The notes below the pieces were generated by a model. It saw only the letters and a program-made list of their open reading frames with translations. It did no database searches and was not told the origin of the DNA. The translations under genes were made by a program, and so were the position numbers. A stretch of 46,439 nucleotides of DNA from Sphingobium ummariense RL-3 (GTDB lineage: Bacteria > Pseudomonadota > Alphaproteobacteria > Sphingomonadales > Sphingomonadaceae), in NCBI RefSeq assembly GCF_000447205.1, contig NZ_AUWY01000019.1:1-46439 (forward strand). Direction: 5' to 3'. Position 1 is the stretch's first letter. Each line of letters begins with the position of its first letter. Below, piece by piece: positions 8,744 through 17,026 of the stretch.

Positions 8744-9412
8744 ATGACTCGTTTCAAGACGTTCGGCCTTCTCGCTGCGCCCGCTCTGGCGCTGGCGGCA
8801 CTTTCGGGCTGTGCGACCCCCTTCAAGGCGGATGTCGCCCGTTTCCAGCAGCTTCCCGCCCCGGCAGGGCAGAGCTTCGCTGTCGTCGCCGACGACCCGC
8901 GCCTCGCTGGCGGCCTCGAATTCCAGCATTATGCCGACCTTGTCGGCCAGCGGCTGGCGCAGACCGGCTATGTCGCCGCCAGCGACCCGGCGCGCGCCGA
9001 CCTGATCGTCCGTGTCGCCTATGATGTCGACAATGGGCGGGAGAAGGTACGCTCGACCAACTGGGGTCCGGATCCCTTCTTCTATGGCGGCTATGCGGGC
9101 TATCCCGGCTGGGGGTGGCGCGGCCGCTGGGGTCGTCCCTGGGGCTATGGCTTCTACGATCCGTTCCTGTTCGGCCCGGGCGGCGGCTATAACGACGTCA
9201 CAAGCTACACCGTCTATACCAGCGACCTCAGCCTGAAGATCGACCGCGCGGCGGACAACCGTCGCCTGTTCGAGGGCAAGGCGAGCGCCCAGTCGCTGTC
9301 GAACAAGCTCACCTATCTGGTACCGAACCTGATCGACGCGATGTTCACCAACTTCCCCGGCCAGAATGGCGAGAGCGTGAAGATCACGCTGCCGCCCGAA
9401 AAGAAAGGCTGA
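8744..9412 (+). CDS. DUF4136-type outer-membrane lipoprotein
   Basis: 222 residues. A lipoprotein signal ends in the lipobox LSGC (Cys about residue 23). The body resembles DUF4136: FAVVADDPRLAGGLEFQHYADLVGQRLAQTGYV, then ADLIVRVAYDVDNG. A glycine/tryptophan/tyrosine-rich insert follows (about 105-150), then a conserved strand (YTVYTSDLSLKIDRA) and a C-terminal helix. DUF4136 proteins are envelope lipoproteins of unknown function. The ATG at 8744 has a CAGGA ribosome site. It is a single-gene unit, with a strong hairpin terminator 36 bases downstream. Confidence 0.85.
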   Translation: MTRFKTFGLLAAPALALAALSGCATPFKADVARFQQLPAPAGQSFAVVADDPRLAGGLEFQHYADLVGQRLAQTGYVAASDPARADLIVRVAYDVDNGREKVRSTNWGPDPFFYGGYAGYPGWGWRGRWGRPWGYGFYDPFLFGPGGGYNDVTSYTVYTSDLSLKIDRAADNRRLFEGKASAQSLSNKLTYLVPNLIDAMFTNFPGQNGESVKITLPPEKKG

Positions 9413-9447
9413 GTACGAGCCGATACTGACGGCTCCCGGCCTGATCC

Positions 9448-9490
9448 GATAAGCCCGGCGATCCTGCACGGATCGCCGGGCTTATCTTTG
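9448..9490 (+). terminator. Intrinsic terminator after the DUF4136 gene
   Basis: A perfect 17-bp stem (9448-9464 with 9470-9486, loop TGCAC) ends in CTTATCTTTG. The T-run is short but the stem is long and GC-rich. The rest of the 329-base gap up to the symporter holds this hairpin, the repeat at 9525-9616 and the symporter leader. Confidence 0.8.
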
Positions 9491-9524
9491 CGAGTTTGGG
9501 TGCGGAGCCGACATCGCTCCACCA

Positions 9525-9616
9525 CCGTCATCCCAGCGAGAAGCTGGGATCTCCCTTTCATTTTCTTCACATCGCGCCAGAATGAGGTGGGATCCCAGCT
9601 TTCGCTGGGATGACGG
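9525..9616. repeat. 92-bp inverted-repeat intergenic element
   Basis: The ends are complementary: CCGTCATCCCAGCG at 9525-9538 and CGCTGGGATGACGG at 9603-9616. Each arm is itself palindromic (TCCCAGCGAGAAGCTGGGA on the left, TCCCAGCTTTCGCTGGGA on the right), and the middle is AT-richer (CTTTCATTTTCTTCAC). This looks like a dispersed REP/MITE-like element; I recall similar CGTCATCCCAGCG repeats in sphingomonads. No coding capacity. Confidence 0.75.
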
Positions 9617-9741
9617 AAGGTGATCGAAATGCGACATCGACGACGCCCCTCGCTCCAGAGCCACCTTTCCCCTGTGCCGCATCCCGCTGCTGCGGCTAGC
9701 CTGCTTTGGAACGTTATGCAGGCCAAAGGGGAAAGCCGTTC

Positions 9742-10980
9742 ATGTCGTTGACCGTCCGCATCCTGATCGCGCTCGTGCTCGGCCTGGCCTGTGGCATCGC
9801 GCTAACGGAATGGGGCGGAAGATGGGACAGCGAGGTCGTCGCCGTGGCGCAGCCGGTCGGCAAGGCGTGGCTGAACGGCCTGCAAATGCCGCTCATCCCG
9901 TTGATCTTCGCGCTGCTGGTCACCGGCGTGACCCAGGCTGCCACCGCTGCCCGATCAAGCGGCATGGCGGGGCGCTCGCTGCTTCTCTTTGCCCTTCTGC
10001 TGACGGCCTCCGCAGGCGTCGCCGCGCTGGTGGGGCCGCTGATCCTCCACCTCTGGCCGGTGCCGCAGGGCGCCATCGGCATGCTGGCGGGCGCGGACCC
10101 AGCCAGCGACGTAGAGGGGGTGCGGCCCTCTGCCGAATGGCTGCTGGGCTTCATCCCCGCCAATCCGATCAAGTCCGCGGCCGAGGGGCAGGTCGTCGCC
10201 GTTGTCCTCTTCGCGCTGGTCTTCGGCTTCGCCGTGACCCGCATCGGCGGGGAGCGGCGCGCCCATCTCACCGGCCTGTTCGCAGCGTTGGTGGATGCGC
10301 TGCTGGTGGTGGTCGGCTGGGTGCTGTGGCTGGCTCCGGTCGGCGTCTTCGCGCTGGCGCTGGTGGCGGGAAGCCGCTCAGGCCTCGCGACGGCGGGTGC
10401 GCTGATGCACTATATCGGCTTCATCGTGCTGATCTGCGTCACCGTGACGCTCCTTGTCTATCCGTTGGTCGTCATCGCCGGACGAATCGCGCCGGGGCGA
10501 TTCGCGCGCGCCGCCCTGCCCGCCCAGGCCATTGCCTTCTCGACCCAGTCCTCGATCGCCTCGCTGCCTGCGATGATCCAGGCCTGCGATGGCCCGCTTG
10601 CCGTAGGACAGGCAACGCGCAGCATCGTCCTGCCCCTCGCCGTCTCGCTCTTCCGTATCACCAGCCCACCGGCAAATCTCGGCGTCGCGCTCTATGTGGC
10701 GGCGATGAACGGAGTGGCGCTGGGCCCGGCGCAGATCATCGCGGGGGTGGCGGTGGCGGCTATTGTCAGCCTCGCCGCTGTCGGCCTGCCCAGCCAGATC
10801 ACCTTCTTCACCACCACCGGGCCCATCTGCCTCGCCATGGGCGTTCCGGTCGAGGCGCTACCGCTGCTGCTTGCGGTGGAGACCGTTCCCGACATCTTCC
10901 GCACCGTGGGCAATGTGACTGCGGATATGGGCGTGGCACGGATCGTGGATCAGGCCGGCACGCCGGAAGCGCAGTCTTAG
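9742..10980 (+). CDS. Dicarboxylate/amino-acid:cation symporter (SDF family)
   Basis: 412 residues from the ATG at 9742 (MSLTVRILIALVLG), with AAGGGGAAA upstream; the earlier in-frame TTG at 9706 is rejected. It has the polytopic layout of the GltP/DctA family, the hairpin-1 serine stretch (STQSSIASLPAM) and the TM8-like PDIFRTVGNVTADMGVARIVD segment. The usual NMDGT motif of TM7 is replaced by NLGVALY, and the usual NVxGD Gly is Ala, so substrate specificity cannot be inferred from standard members. It imports a small anionic substrate with Na+ or H+ across the inner membrane. Its stop overlaps the convergent cyclophilin stop by four bases. Confidence 0.88.
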   Translation: MSLTVRILIALVLGLACGIALTEWGGRWDSEVVAVAQPVGKAWLNGLQMPLIPLIFALLVTGVTQAATAARSSGMAGRSLLLFALLLTASAGVAALVGPLILHLWPVPQGAIGMLAGADPASDVEGVRPSAEWLLGFIPANPIKSAAEGQVVAVVLFALVFGFAVTRIGGERRAHLTGLFAALVDALLVVVGWVLWLAPVGVFALALVAGSRSGLATAGALMHYIGFIVLICVTVTLLVYPLVVIAGRIAPGRFARAALPAQAIAFSTQSSIASLPAMIQACDGPLAVGQATRSIVLPLAVSLFRITSPPANLGVALYVAAMNGVALGPAQIIAGVAVAAIVSLAAVGLPSQITFFTTTGPICLAMGVPVEALPLLLAVETVPDIFRTVGNVTADMGVARIVDQAGTPEAQS

Positions 10981-11567
10981 GGAACGCGCCGAGCCGTCAG
11001 AATCTTGACCGGCGCCTCCAGCATCTGGCCCTTCATCACCCCCTCGCCCGCCGTGGCCGACTTGGGCGCGGCGAGGATCGCCTTCACCACGTCCATCCCT
11101 TCGACCACATGGGCGAAGACGGCAAAGCCCTGATTGTCACCCGCCGCCTCCGGATGGGCGTCCATCGCCGGCATCTTGCCCAGCACGATGAAGAAGTCGC
11201 CCATCGCGCTGCCCGGCTCCAGCCGTGCCATCGACAGCGCGCCATCGTCATGGGTCAGGCCCGTCTGGGTCGTCGGCTCATGGGCGATAGGTTTCAGCGT
11301 ACGCTTCGGCTCGTTCTGCACCCCGCCCTGCAGGAAGCCATAGTCCGCATTGCCGACGCCACGGTAGAAGACAGTACCGTCCAGCCGCCTTTCATCGACA
11401 TAGCGCAGGAAGTTGGCTGCGGTGATCGGCGCCTTGCCGGCATGCACCGCAAGGAGGATGCGGCCCTGCGTCGTTTCCAGCGCGACGCGGACATCGCTCG
11501 TCGACTGGGTGGCGGCGGGCACGGTAGCGAACAGGGCGAGGAGCAGGAGAGCGAGTCGGCGAATCAT
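10977..11567 (-). CDS. Secreted cyclophilin-type peptidyl-prolyl isomerase
   Basis: 196 residues. Signal peptide of about 20 residues (MIRRLALLLLALFATVPAATQ), then a cyclophilin domain: ALETTQGRILLAVHAGKAPITAANFLRYVDE, TVFYRGV, FLQGGVQ, GDFFIVLG and FAVFAHVVEGMDVVKAIL. The FMIQGGD loop is changed to YGFLQGGVQ, as in several alphaproteobacterial periplasmic cyclophilins, so activity may be low. It probably helps fold exported proteins. It lies 51 bases downstream of dnaA on the same strand and could be partly cotranscribed. Confidence 0.9.
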   Translation of the reverse strand: MIRRLALLLLALFATVPAATQSTSDVRVALETTQGRILLAVHAGKAPITAANFLRYVDERRLDGTVFYRGVGNADYGFLQGGVQNEPKRTLKPIAHEPTTQTGLTHDDGALSMARLEPGSAMGDFFIVLGKMPAMDAHPEAAGDNQGFAVFAHVVEGMDVVKAILAAPKSATAGEGVMKGQMLEAPVKILTARRVP

Positions 11568-11618
11568 GACACCAGCCTAGCCGGGCGGAAGCAGGATGCC
11601 AGAGGGGCCGTGTTCGCT

Positions 11619-13025
11619 TTATCCCTCCAGCTGGCGCTGAAGCGCGCGGATGTCCGCGTCGATGTCCGGGTTGGTCTCGCGCAGCTGCTCGATGGTGCGG
11701 ACCGCATGGATCACCGTGCTGTGGTCGCGTCCGCCGAATATGCGGCCGATCTCCGGCAGCGAGCGGGGCGTCATCTTCTTCGCAAGGTACATGGCCACCT
11801 GCCGTGGCCGGGCAATGGCGCGGGCGCGGCGCTTGGAGCGCATCTCCGCCGGGTCTATCCGGTAATGCGCGGCACAGGCCTTCTGGATCTCGTCCACGGT
11901 GATGCGGCGGGCACTCGCCCGCACCGCATCGGCCAACATGCCCTGCGCGAAATCGAGGTCGATCGAGCGGCCGGTCAGCTGGCCATAGGCGATTAGCTTG
12001 TTGAAAGCGCCCTCCAGCTCGCGGACGTTGGAACGGATCGAGCGGGCGAGGAAGTCGATCACCGCGTCGGGCACCGGCGGATCGCCCGCCGTCGCCCGCT
12101 TCGCCTCCAGGATGGCGAGGCGAAGATCGAGGTCCGCCGGACGGATATCGGCCACCAGACCGCCCGCCAGACGCGAGAGGATCCGCGCGTCGATCCCGTC
12201 GAGCAGCTGCGGCGCCCGGTCGGCCGTGACGACGATGCGCGCGCCGCTGTCGATCAGGTCGTTGATCGTGTGAAGGAATTCCTCCTGCGTCGATCCCTTG
12301 CCCGCGATGAACTGGATGTCGTCGATCAGCAGCAGCCGAGCGGCGCGCAGGCGCGCCTTGAACGCCATGGTTTCATGCGCGCGCATCGCGTTCACGAATT
12401 CCATCATGAAGCGCTCGGCCGACATGTAGAGTACGGGTTCCGACGGCGAGTGGGAGGAGAAGGCGCGGGCGATGGCGTGGAGCAGATGCGTCTTGCCCTG
12501 GCCGGTGCCACCGTGGAGGAAGAGCGGACTGAAGCGCGGCTCCTCGGCGGCCCCCATGGTCTGCGCGGCGGAGAAGGCGAATTGGTTCGATTCGCCCGTA
12601 ATGAAATCCTCGAAGCGGTAGCGCGGCTGGAAATTGCAGGCGACCTGGACTTCGACCAGCGCATCGGCCTGGGCGGGAGCTTCCTCGACGACGCGCAGCA
12701 GCCGCGGGCCGGTGGCATCGGGCGCGCGCAATAGCCGCACCTCGCGCACCCCAGCGCCCGAAGCGCGCCAGGCAAGCCGCAGGCGATCGCCGAACTGTCC
12801 GGTAACGAAATTGGCCGTGAAATCTGAGGTGAAGAGCAGGTCGAGCGTCTGCGAATCAGCGCAATAGGCACCCAGCCGCGCGGGCTTCAACCACTGGTCG
12901 AACATACGCGCACCGATGTCGCGGCGCAGACCGGCGCGAATGGCGGTCCAGGCGAACTCCAGGCGCGCCGTGTCCTGCGCATCCTCTCCACCCCTGCCGT
13001 CAACCATCGCCACCCTGTCCTTCAT
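11619..13025 (-). CDS. dnaA: Chromosomal replication initiator DnaA
   Basis: 468 residues from the ATG at 13025 (MKDRVAMVDGRGG). The frame runs on to 13076, and the ATG at 13007 is also possible. Domain I begins at LEFAWTAIRAGLRRDIGARMFDQWLKP. The AAA+ domain has Walker A GGTGQGKTHLLHA (the usual Val and Leu are Thr and Gln) and Walker B LLLIDDIQF. Domain IV carries the DnaA-box signature IGRIFGGRDHSTVIHAVRTI. It binds DnaA boxes and melts the origin. The gene follows rpsT, as in Caulobacter. The upstream gap contains GANTC sites and a long palindrome, described separately. Confidence 0.97.
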   Translation of the reverse strand: MKDRVAMVDGRGGEDAQDTARLEFAWTAIRAGLRRDIGARMFDQWLKPARLGAYCADSQTLDLLFTSDFTANFVTGQFGDRLRLAWRASGAGVREVRLLRAPDATGPRLLRVVEEAPAQADALVEVQVACNFQPRYRFEDFITGESNQFAFSAAQTMGAAEEPRFSPLFLHGGTGQGKTHLLHAIARAFSSHSPSEPVLYMSAERFMMEFVNAMRAHETMAFKARLRAARLLLIDDIQFIAGKGSTQEEFLHTINDLIDSGARIVVTADRAPQLLDGIDARILSRLAGGLVADIRPADLDLRLAILEAKRATAGDPPVPDAVIDFLARSIRSNVRELEGAFNKLIAYGQLTGRSIDLDFAQGMLADAVRASARRITVDEIQKACAAHYRIDPAEMRSKRRARAIARPRQVAMYLAKKMTPRSLPEIGRIFGGRDHSTVIHAVRTIEQLRETNPDIDADIRALQRQLEG

Positions 13026-13066
13026 CAACTGCCGACCCCCCAAAAAAACCGAACAAGAACCCCACG

Positions 13067-13086
13067 CGGAAAGCATATGCTTTCCG
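13067..13086. promoter_or_regulatory. 20-bp perfect palindrome in the dnaA leader
   Basis: CGGAAAGCATATGCTTTCCG is a perfect 20-bp palindrome centred about 50 bases ahead of the dnaA ATG at 13025. It could be an operator, or a hairpin in the 5' leader of the dnaA mRNA. No protein is assigned to it. Confidence 0.5.
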
Positions 13087-13364
13087 GTTTCTCGGCATCG
13101 ACTGAACTTGTAATGGCCGCCAGGATTGTGATTCGATCAGCGGCCGGAGGGTCAAAATAGACAGGGCTGCTTCGCCGGATCAAGGGCAGTCCGGGTCAAA
13201 AAAGTGAAATAAAGCCGTTGACTCAGCAAAGCTGCGGAAAAGCCGCGATAATGAATTTATCTGTTATTTTTCAATAATTTGCAGAGAATTGTTTTTGCCG
13301 CAGTGCGTCGAATCGGAGGAAATCCGCGGTTCGCGTAAAATGACTCATCCGTGAAGGAACGATG
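13087..13364. other. dnaA-rpsT intergenic region with four GANTC sites
   Basis: This non-coding gap contains GANTC at 13130-13134, 13220-13224, 13310-13314 and 13342-13346, an AT-rich block at about 13249-13297, and two minus-strand TTTTGACCC copies (about 13150 and 13193) that could be -35 elements for dnaA, although no convincing -10 follows either. I see no cluster of TTATCCACA-type DnaA boxes, so I do not call it an origin. No open frame of note. Confidence 0.6.
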
Positions 13365-13396
13365 AAAAAAGCCCGCCCCGGACATCCGGAGCGGGC
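13365..13396 (-). terminator. Intrinsic terminator of rpsT
   Basis: On the minus strand a 12-bp stem (13385-13396 with 13371-13382, one G-U pair, tiny loop) is followed directly by TTTTTT (13365-13370), 27 bases after the rpsT stop. Strong rho-independent terminator separating rpsT from dnaA. Confidence 0.92.
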
Positions 13397-13422
13397 CTAA
13401 ACCCATGTTAATGGAAAGCGTG

Positions 13423-13686
13423 TCAGCCGAGCGCGCTGACGCGCTTGGTCAGGCGGCCGAACTTGCGGGCCGCAGTGTTCTTGTGCAGCACGCCGCGGGC
13501 GACGCCCCGGGCGAGTTCGGGCTGCACGGTCTGGAGCGCGGCGCTGGCCGCATCCTTGTCACCGGCGGCGAGGGCGGCTTCCACCTTCTTCACCAGGGTG
13601 CGGATCCGGCTGATGCGGGCGCCGTTGATCTCGGCGCGGCGCGCGTTGCGGCGGATGCGCTTCTTGGCTTGCGGCGTATTGGCCAT
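13423..13686 (-). CDS. rpsT: 30S ribosomal protein S20
   Basis: 87 residues, lysine/arginine-rich and helical ([35 protein letters not shown] near the C-terminus), a full-length match to S20, which binds the 5' domain of 16S rRNA. GAGGA stands 7-8 bases ahead of the ATG at 13686. A strong terminator follows, so it is transcribed apart from dnaA. Confidence 0.97.
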   Translation of the reverse strand: MANTPQAKKRIRRNARRAEINGARISRIRTLVKKVEAALAAGDKDAASAALQTVQPELARGVARGVLHKNTAARKFGRLTKRVSALG

Positions 13687-13802
13687 TTACAGTCCTCGGT
13701 CTCGTCAAATCGCGGGAAGAGGCCTGCCGGAATCGCCGGCCCGCCTCATGAAGGTGCGCCCCTTACAGGGGATCTGGCCGATCGTCAACCGCGCGGCCCC
13801 GC

Positions 13803-14615
13803 CTATTTCTGGCATCTGGGGCAGTAAAAGGTCGATCGGCCGCCGTCGACCCGGCGCCGGACGGTGCCGCCGCAGGGGCATGCCTCCCCTTCCCGGCCAT
13901 AGACCCGCCACTGCTTCGAAAAATAGCCCAGTTCTCCATTGGGACGGGCATAGTCGCGCAGGGTGGAACCGCCTGCGGTGATCGCGGCGGCAAGCACGGT
14001 GCGAATCGATTCGACCAGCAGCGCCAGGCGCGCACGGCCGATCCGCCCCGCCTCGCGCGTCGGCGCGATCCCCGCCATGTTGAGCGCCTCGCAGACATAG
14101 ATATTGCCCAGGCCGGCGACGATCCGCTGGTCGAGCAGCGCGGCCTTGATCGACGTCGCCTTGCCTTGGAGCGCATCGGCCAGATAGGCGGCGGTGAAAT
14201 CCGGACCGAGCGGCTCGGGCCCCATGCGGGTGAAGGGGGCGTACTCTTCCCAGCCTTCGCTGCGGACAAGGTCGAGCGAACCGAATCGGCGCGGGTCGTT
14301 GAGCGCGAGCAGCCGCCCCGATCCGGTCTCGATCAGCAGATGGTCGTGGGTGCCTATCTCCGCCGGGTCGATGCGCCAGCGTCCCGACATGCCAAGATGG
14401 AAGATCAGCGTATCGCCGCGATCGGTCCCGATCAGGCCATATTTGGCGCGGCGGGACAGCGAGGTGACCGTGGCTCCGGTCAGCCGCTGGCGCAGGTCCG
14501 GCGGAATCGGGAAGCGCAAGTCCGCACGGCGCGGCTCGACCCGCGTCAGGAGAGTGTCGTGGAGCACGGAGCGCAGGCCGGCGACGGTGGTTTCGACTTC
14601 GGGAAGCTCGGGCAT
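13803..14615 (-). CDS. mutM: Formamidopyrimidine-DNA glycosylase
   Basis: 270 residues from the ATG at 14615; the mature protein starts PELPEVETT, with the catalytic Pro and Glu. It contains the Fpg beta-sandwich, the H2TH region (LLDQRIVAGLGNIYVCEAL) and a C-terminal zinc finger ending GRSTFYCPRCQK. The first zinc pair is C-P-C (EACPCGG) instead of the usual CxxC. The enzyme removes 8-oxoguanine and other oxidised purines and nicks abasic sites. A longer frame to 14864 exists but is non-native. mutM next to ubiE/ubiB and rpsT/dnaA is a familiar alphaproteobacterial neighbourhood. Confidence 0.95.
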   Translation of the reverse strand: MPELPEVETTVAGLRSVLHDTLLTRVEPRRADLRFPIPPDLRQRLTGATVTSLSRRAKYGLIGTDRGDTLIFHLGMSGRWRIDPAEIGTHDHLLIETGSGRLLALNDPRRFGSLDLVRSEGWEEYAPFTRMGPEPLGPDFTAAYLADALQGKATSIKAALLDQRIVAGLGNIYVCEALNMAGIAPTREAGRIGRARLALLVESIRTVLAAAITAGGSTLRDYARPNGELGYFSKQWRVYGREGEACPCGGTVRRRVDGGRSTFYCPRCQK

Positions 14616-14631
14616 GGCGCCCATGTAGGCG

Positions 14632-16188
14632 CTATTGCCGGTCCGCGACAGGGGCACCATCGGGATCGAGGTCAGGATAGCGGGCGATGAGCGCGCGCGT
14701 GACGCCATTGGTCCAGCCGAAACCGTCCTGCAGCGGATATTCGCCGCCGCCGCCCGGTCGGCGTTCCTCCACATCATATTTTTCCAGCATCTTCCCCGTC
14801 TCGCGATAGGCGGCATCGACCGTCGCGATCCAGCGCCGGGCGACCTCCTTCGCCAGGGCGTCATGGCCGGTACGGGCGAGCCCCTCTACCGCGATCCATT
14901 GCAGCGGCGCCCAGCCGTTGGGCTGGTCCCACTGCTGGCCGGTCGCGAGCAGCGTGGTGCGCAGGCCGCCAGCCGCAAGCAGCCTCACCCGCGTCAGCCC
15001 CGCGACGGCATCGGCCTGCGCCTTGCCGGCCAGGCCGACGAACAGCGGATAGAGCGTAGCGGCGGACAGGACGGTCGTAGGCTCACGCGTCTGCCGATCC
15101 CAGTCGGCGTAGCGGCGCTCCTTCGGCAGCCACAGCCAGCGGTCGATGGCCCGGGCCCGCGCCTTCGCCAATCCCTCGAAGCGAGTCGCGCAGGCCGCGT
15201 CGCCAACTGCGGCGCAACCGTCGGCAATGCGGCGTTCCAACGCCCAGAGCAGGCTGTTGAGGTCTACCGGCACGATGTCGGTGGTACGGATCGTGGCGAG
15301 ACGCTGCGGATCGGCGAGCCAGCGCGAGGAGAAGTCCCATCCGCTCTCCGCGCCCGCCCGCAGGTGGCGGTAGATATCGGAGGCGGGACGGTTGCTCTCC
15401 CGGGCGGTTGCCACATCCTCCGCCCAGCTTTCGTCGCGCGGCCCTTCCCGGTCGTCCCAATAGCGGTTCAGCAACGCGCCGTCGGGCATGCGCACCACAC
15501 GCGCAGCTGCGCCGTTACGCAGGACTCCGTCCGCCCCGCGCATCCAGAAATCATGCTCGGCGCGAAGCGCGGCCAGGTGCCCCGCCGCCGGCGTGCCGAG
15601 ATCGACCATCAGGGCGAGGAAGGGTGGCTGCGACCGCCCGAGATAATAGCTGCGCGTGCCATTGGGGACGAAGCCGTAGCGCGCGACGAGGCTCTCGAAA
15701 TCGGCCAGCATCGAATCGATCAGATCCTGCCGACCGTCGGCCTTCAGGCCCAGCATCGTGAAATAGCTATCCCAATAGTAAATCTCGCGGAAGCGACCGC
15801 CCGGCACCACATAGGGCGCGGGGAGCGGCAGCGCGGATGAGCCAGGCTCCGCCTCCAGCGCGGGGCGGGTCAGCTGAGGCCACAGCGCCGCGATATGCGC
15901 CCTGAGCGGCAGGGCAGGCGCAGCGTCCGGCAGGGTGAACCAGCGCGCCACGAATGCGCGCAGCGCCTCCCTGCCGCTCGGCCGTTCCACCGCATAGGCG
16001 CGCAGGATGTCGGCGGGCGGCGCCTTGGCCACGGCGTCGACGAAGGTCTTGCCATCGGGAAAGACGCGTTCTCCCTGCACCGCTTCGAACAGCGGGCCGT
16101 ACATATGCTGCGGGCTTTGCGGCGCGGCCTGGGCCGAGCAGAACAGGGCGAGCAGCGGGAGCAGGAAGGGACGAGCAGGCCAGCGCAT
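14632..16188 (-). CDS. treA: Periplasmic trehalase
   Basis: 518 residues from the ATG at 16188, giving a clean signal peptide (MRWPARPFLLPLLALFCSAQA); the ATG at 16203 would add five residues, and neither has a clear ribosome site. It is a glycoside hydrolase family 37 protein with both trehalase signatures: PGGRFREIYYWDSYFTMLGL and QWDQPNGWAPLQWIAVEGL, plus the glycine-rich GGGGEYPLQDGFGWTNGV near the end. It hydrolyses trehalose to two glucose molecules in the periplasm. It sits upstream of mutM on the same strand, divergent from ubiE, an unusual guest in this conserved neighbourhood. Confidence 0.93.
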   Translation of the reverse strand: MRWPARPFLLPLLALFCSAQAAPQSPQHMYGPLFEAVQGERVFPDGKTFVDAVAKAPPADILRAYAVERPSGREALRAFVARWFTLPDAAPALPLRAHIAALWPQLTRPALEAEPGSSALPLPAPYVVPGGRFREIYYWDSYFTMLGLKADGRQDLIDSMLADFESLVARYGFVPNGTRSYYLGRSQPPFLALMVDLGTPAAGHLAALRAEHDFWMRGADGVLRNGAAARVVRMPDGALLNRYWDDREGPRDESWAEDVATARESNRPASDIYRHLRAGAESGWDFSSRWLADPQRLATIRTTDIVPVDLNSLLWALERRIADGCAAVGDAACATRFEGLAKARARAIDRWLWLPKERRYADWDRQTREPTTVLSAATLYPLFVGLAGKAQADAVAGLTRVRLLAAGGLRTTLLATGQQWDQPNGWAPLQWIAVEGLARTGHDALAKEVARRWIATVDAAYRETGKMLEKYDVEERRPGGGGEYPLQDGFGWTNGVTRALIARYPDLDPDGAPVADRQ

Positions 16189-16273
16189 GGCCGGGCAATG
16201 CATGACGGCACCGAAACGTTCCCATCGTGCTTCGCGCTGGCGCGCCGGTACGAGTCTGGCTAGAGCGGGCAGC

Positions 16274-17005
16274 ATGAACGATACAGTCTCCTTCGGATAT
16301 CGCGACGTCGATGCTTCGGAAAAGCAGGGGATGGTCCGCGCCGTCTTCTCCAACGTGGCGGCGAAATATGACCTGATGAACGACGCCATGTCGGGCGGCG
16401 CGCACCGCCTGTGGAAGGACCAGTTCGTCGCGCGGGTGAAGCCGCGCAAGGGCGAGGATATTCTCGACATGGCCGGCGGCACCGGGGACATCGCCTTTCG
16501 GATGCACCGGCATGGCGCGGCGGTCACCGTGTCCGATATCAATCCGGAAATGCTTGCGGTGGGCATCGAGCGCGCGAAGAAAAAGGGCCTCGACGGCCTG
16601 ATCTGGTCGGAACAGAATGCTGAGGAGCTCACTTTCGCCGACCGCAGCTTCGACGCCTATACGATCGCCTTCGGCATCCGCAACGTCACCCATATCGACC
16701 GGGCGCTGCGCGAGGCGCATCGCGTGCTGCGGTTCGGCGGGCGCTTCTTCTGCCTGGAATTCTCGACGACCACCTGGCCCGGCTTCTCGGACGTCTACGA
16801 CGCCTATTCGCACCGGCTGGTGCCCAAACTCGGCAAGCTCTTCGCCCATGACGAGGACAGCTATCGCTATCTGATCGAATCGATCCGCCGCTTCCCGCCG
16901 ATGCCGAAGTTCGAAGGCATGATCCGCGAAGCCGGATTCGTGCAGACGAAGGTCGAGCCGATCCTGGGCGGACTGGTGGCGATCCATAGCGGGTGGAAGG
17001 TCTGA
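16274..17005 (+). CDS. ubiE: Ubiquinone/menaquinone biosynthesis C-methyltransferase UbiE
   Basis: 243 residues from the ATG at 16274 (MNDTVSFGYRDVDASEKQG); the frame is open further upstream but overlaps the divergent trehalase. It has the class I SAM-binding motif (DMAGGTGDIAFRM), the UbiE signature YDLMNDAMSGGAHRLWKDQF, and the second signature RVLRFGGRFFCLEFS. It methylates the ring of the ubiquinone precursor in the inner-membrane-associated Q complex. Followed 21 bases later by ubiB, the usual pairing. Confidence 0.96.
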   Translation: MNDTVSFGYRDVDASEKQGMVRAVFSNVAAKYDLMNDAMSGGAHRLWKDQFVARVKPRKGEDILDMAGGTGDIAFRMHRHGAAVTVSDINPEMLAVGIERAKKKGLDGLIWSEQNAEELTFADRSFDAYTIAFGIRNVTHIDRALREAHRVLRFGGRFFCLEFSTTTWPGFSDVYDAYSHRLVPKLGKLFAHDEDSYRYLIESIRRFPPMPKFEGMIREAGFVQTKVEPILGGLVAIHSGWKV

Positions 17006-17026
17006 TGGGTAAGGGGCTGGAGTAGG

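Noticed and set aside
9448..9616. CRISPR or phage attachment site
   Set aside because: The inverted arms and lack of regularly spaced direct repeats fit a terminator plus a REP-like element, not an array or att site.
13087..13422. Chromosomal origin next to dnaA
   Set aside because: No cluster of TTATCCACA-type DnaA boxes; one AT-rich block is not enough. In related alphaproteobacteria the origin lies elsewhere.
14616..14864. N-terminal extension of mutM
   Set aside because: It overlaps the trehalase 3' end, and MutM must start at MPELPEVE with Pro exposed for catalysis.
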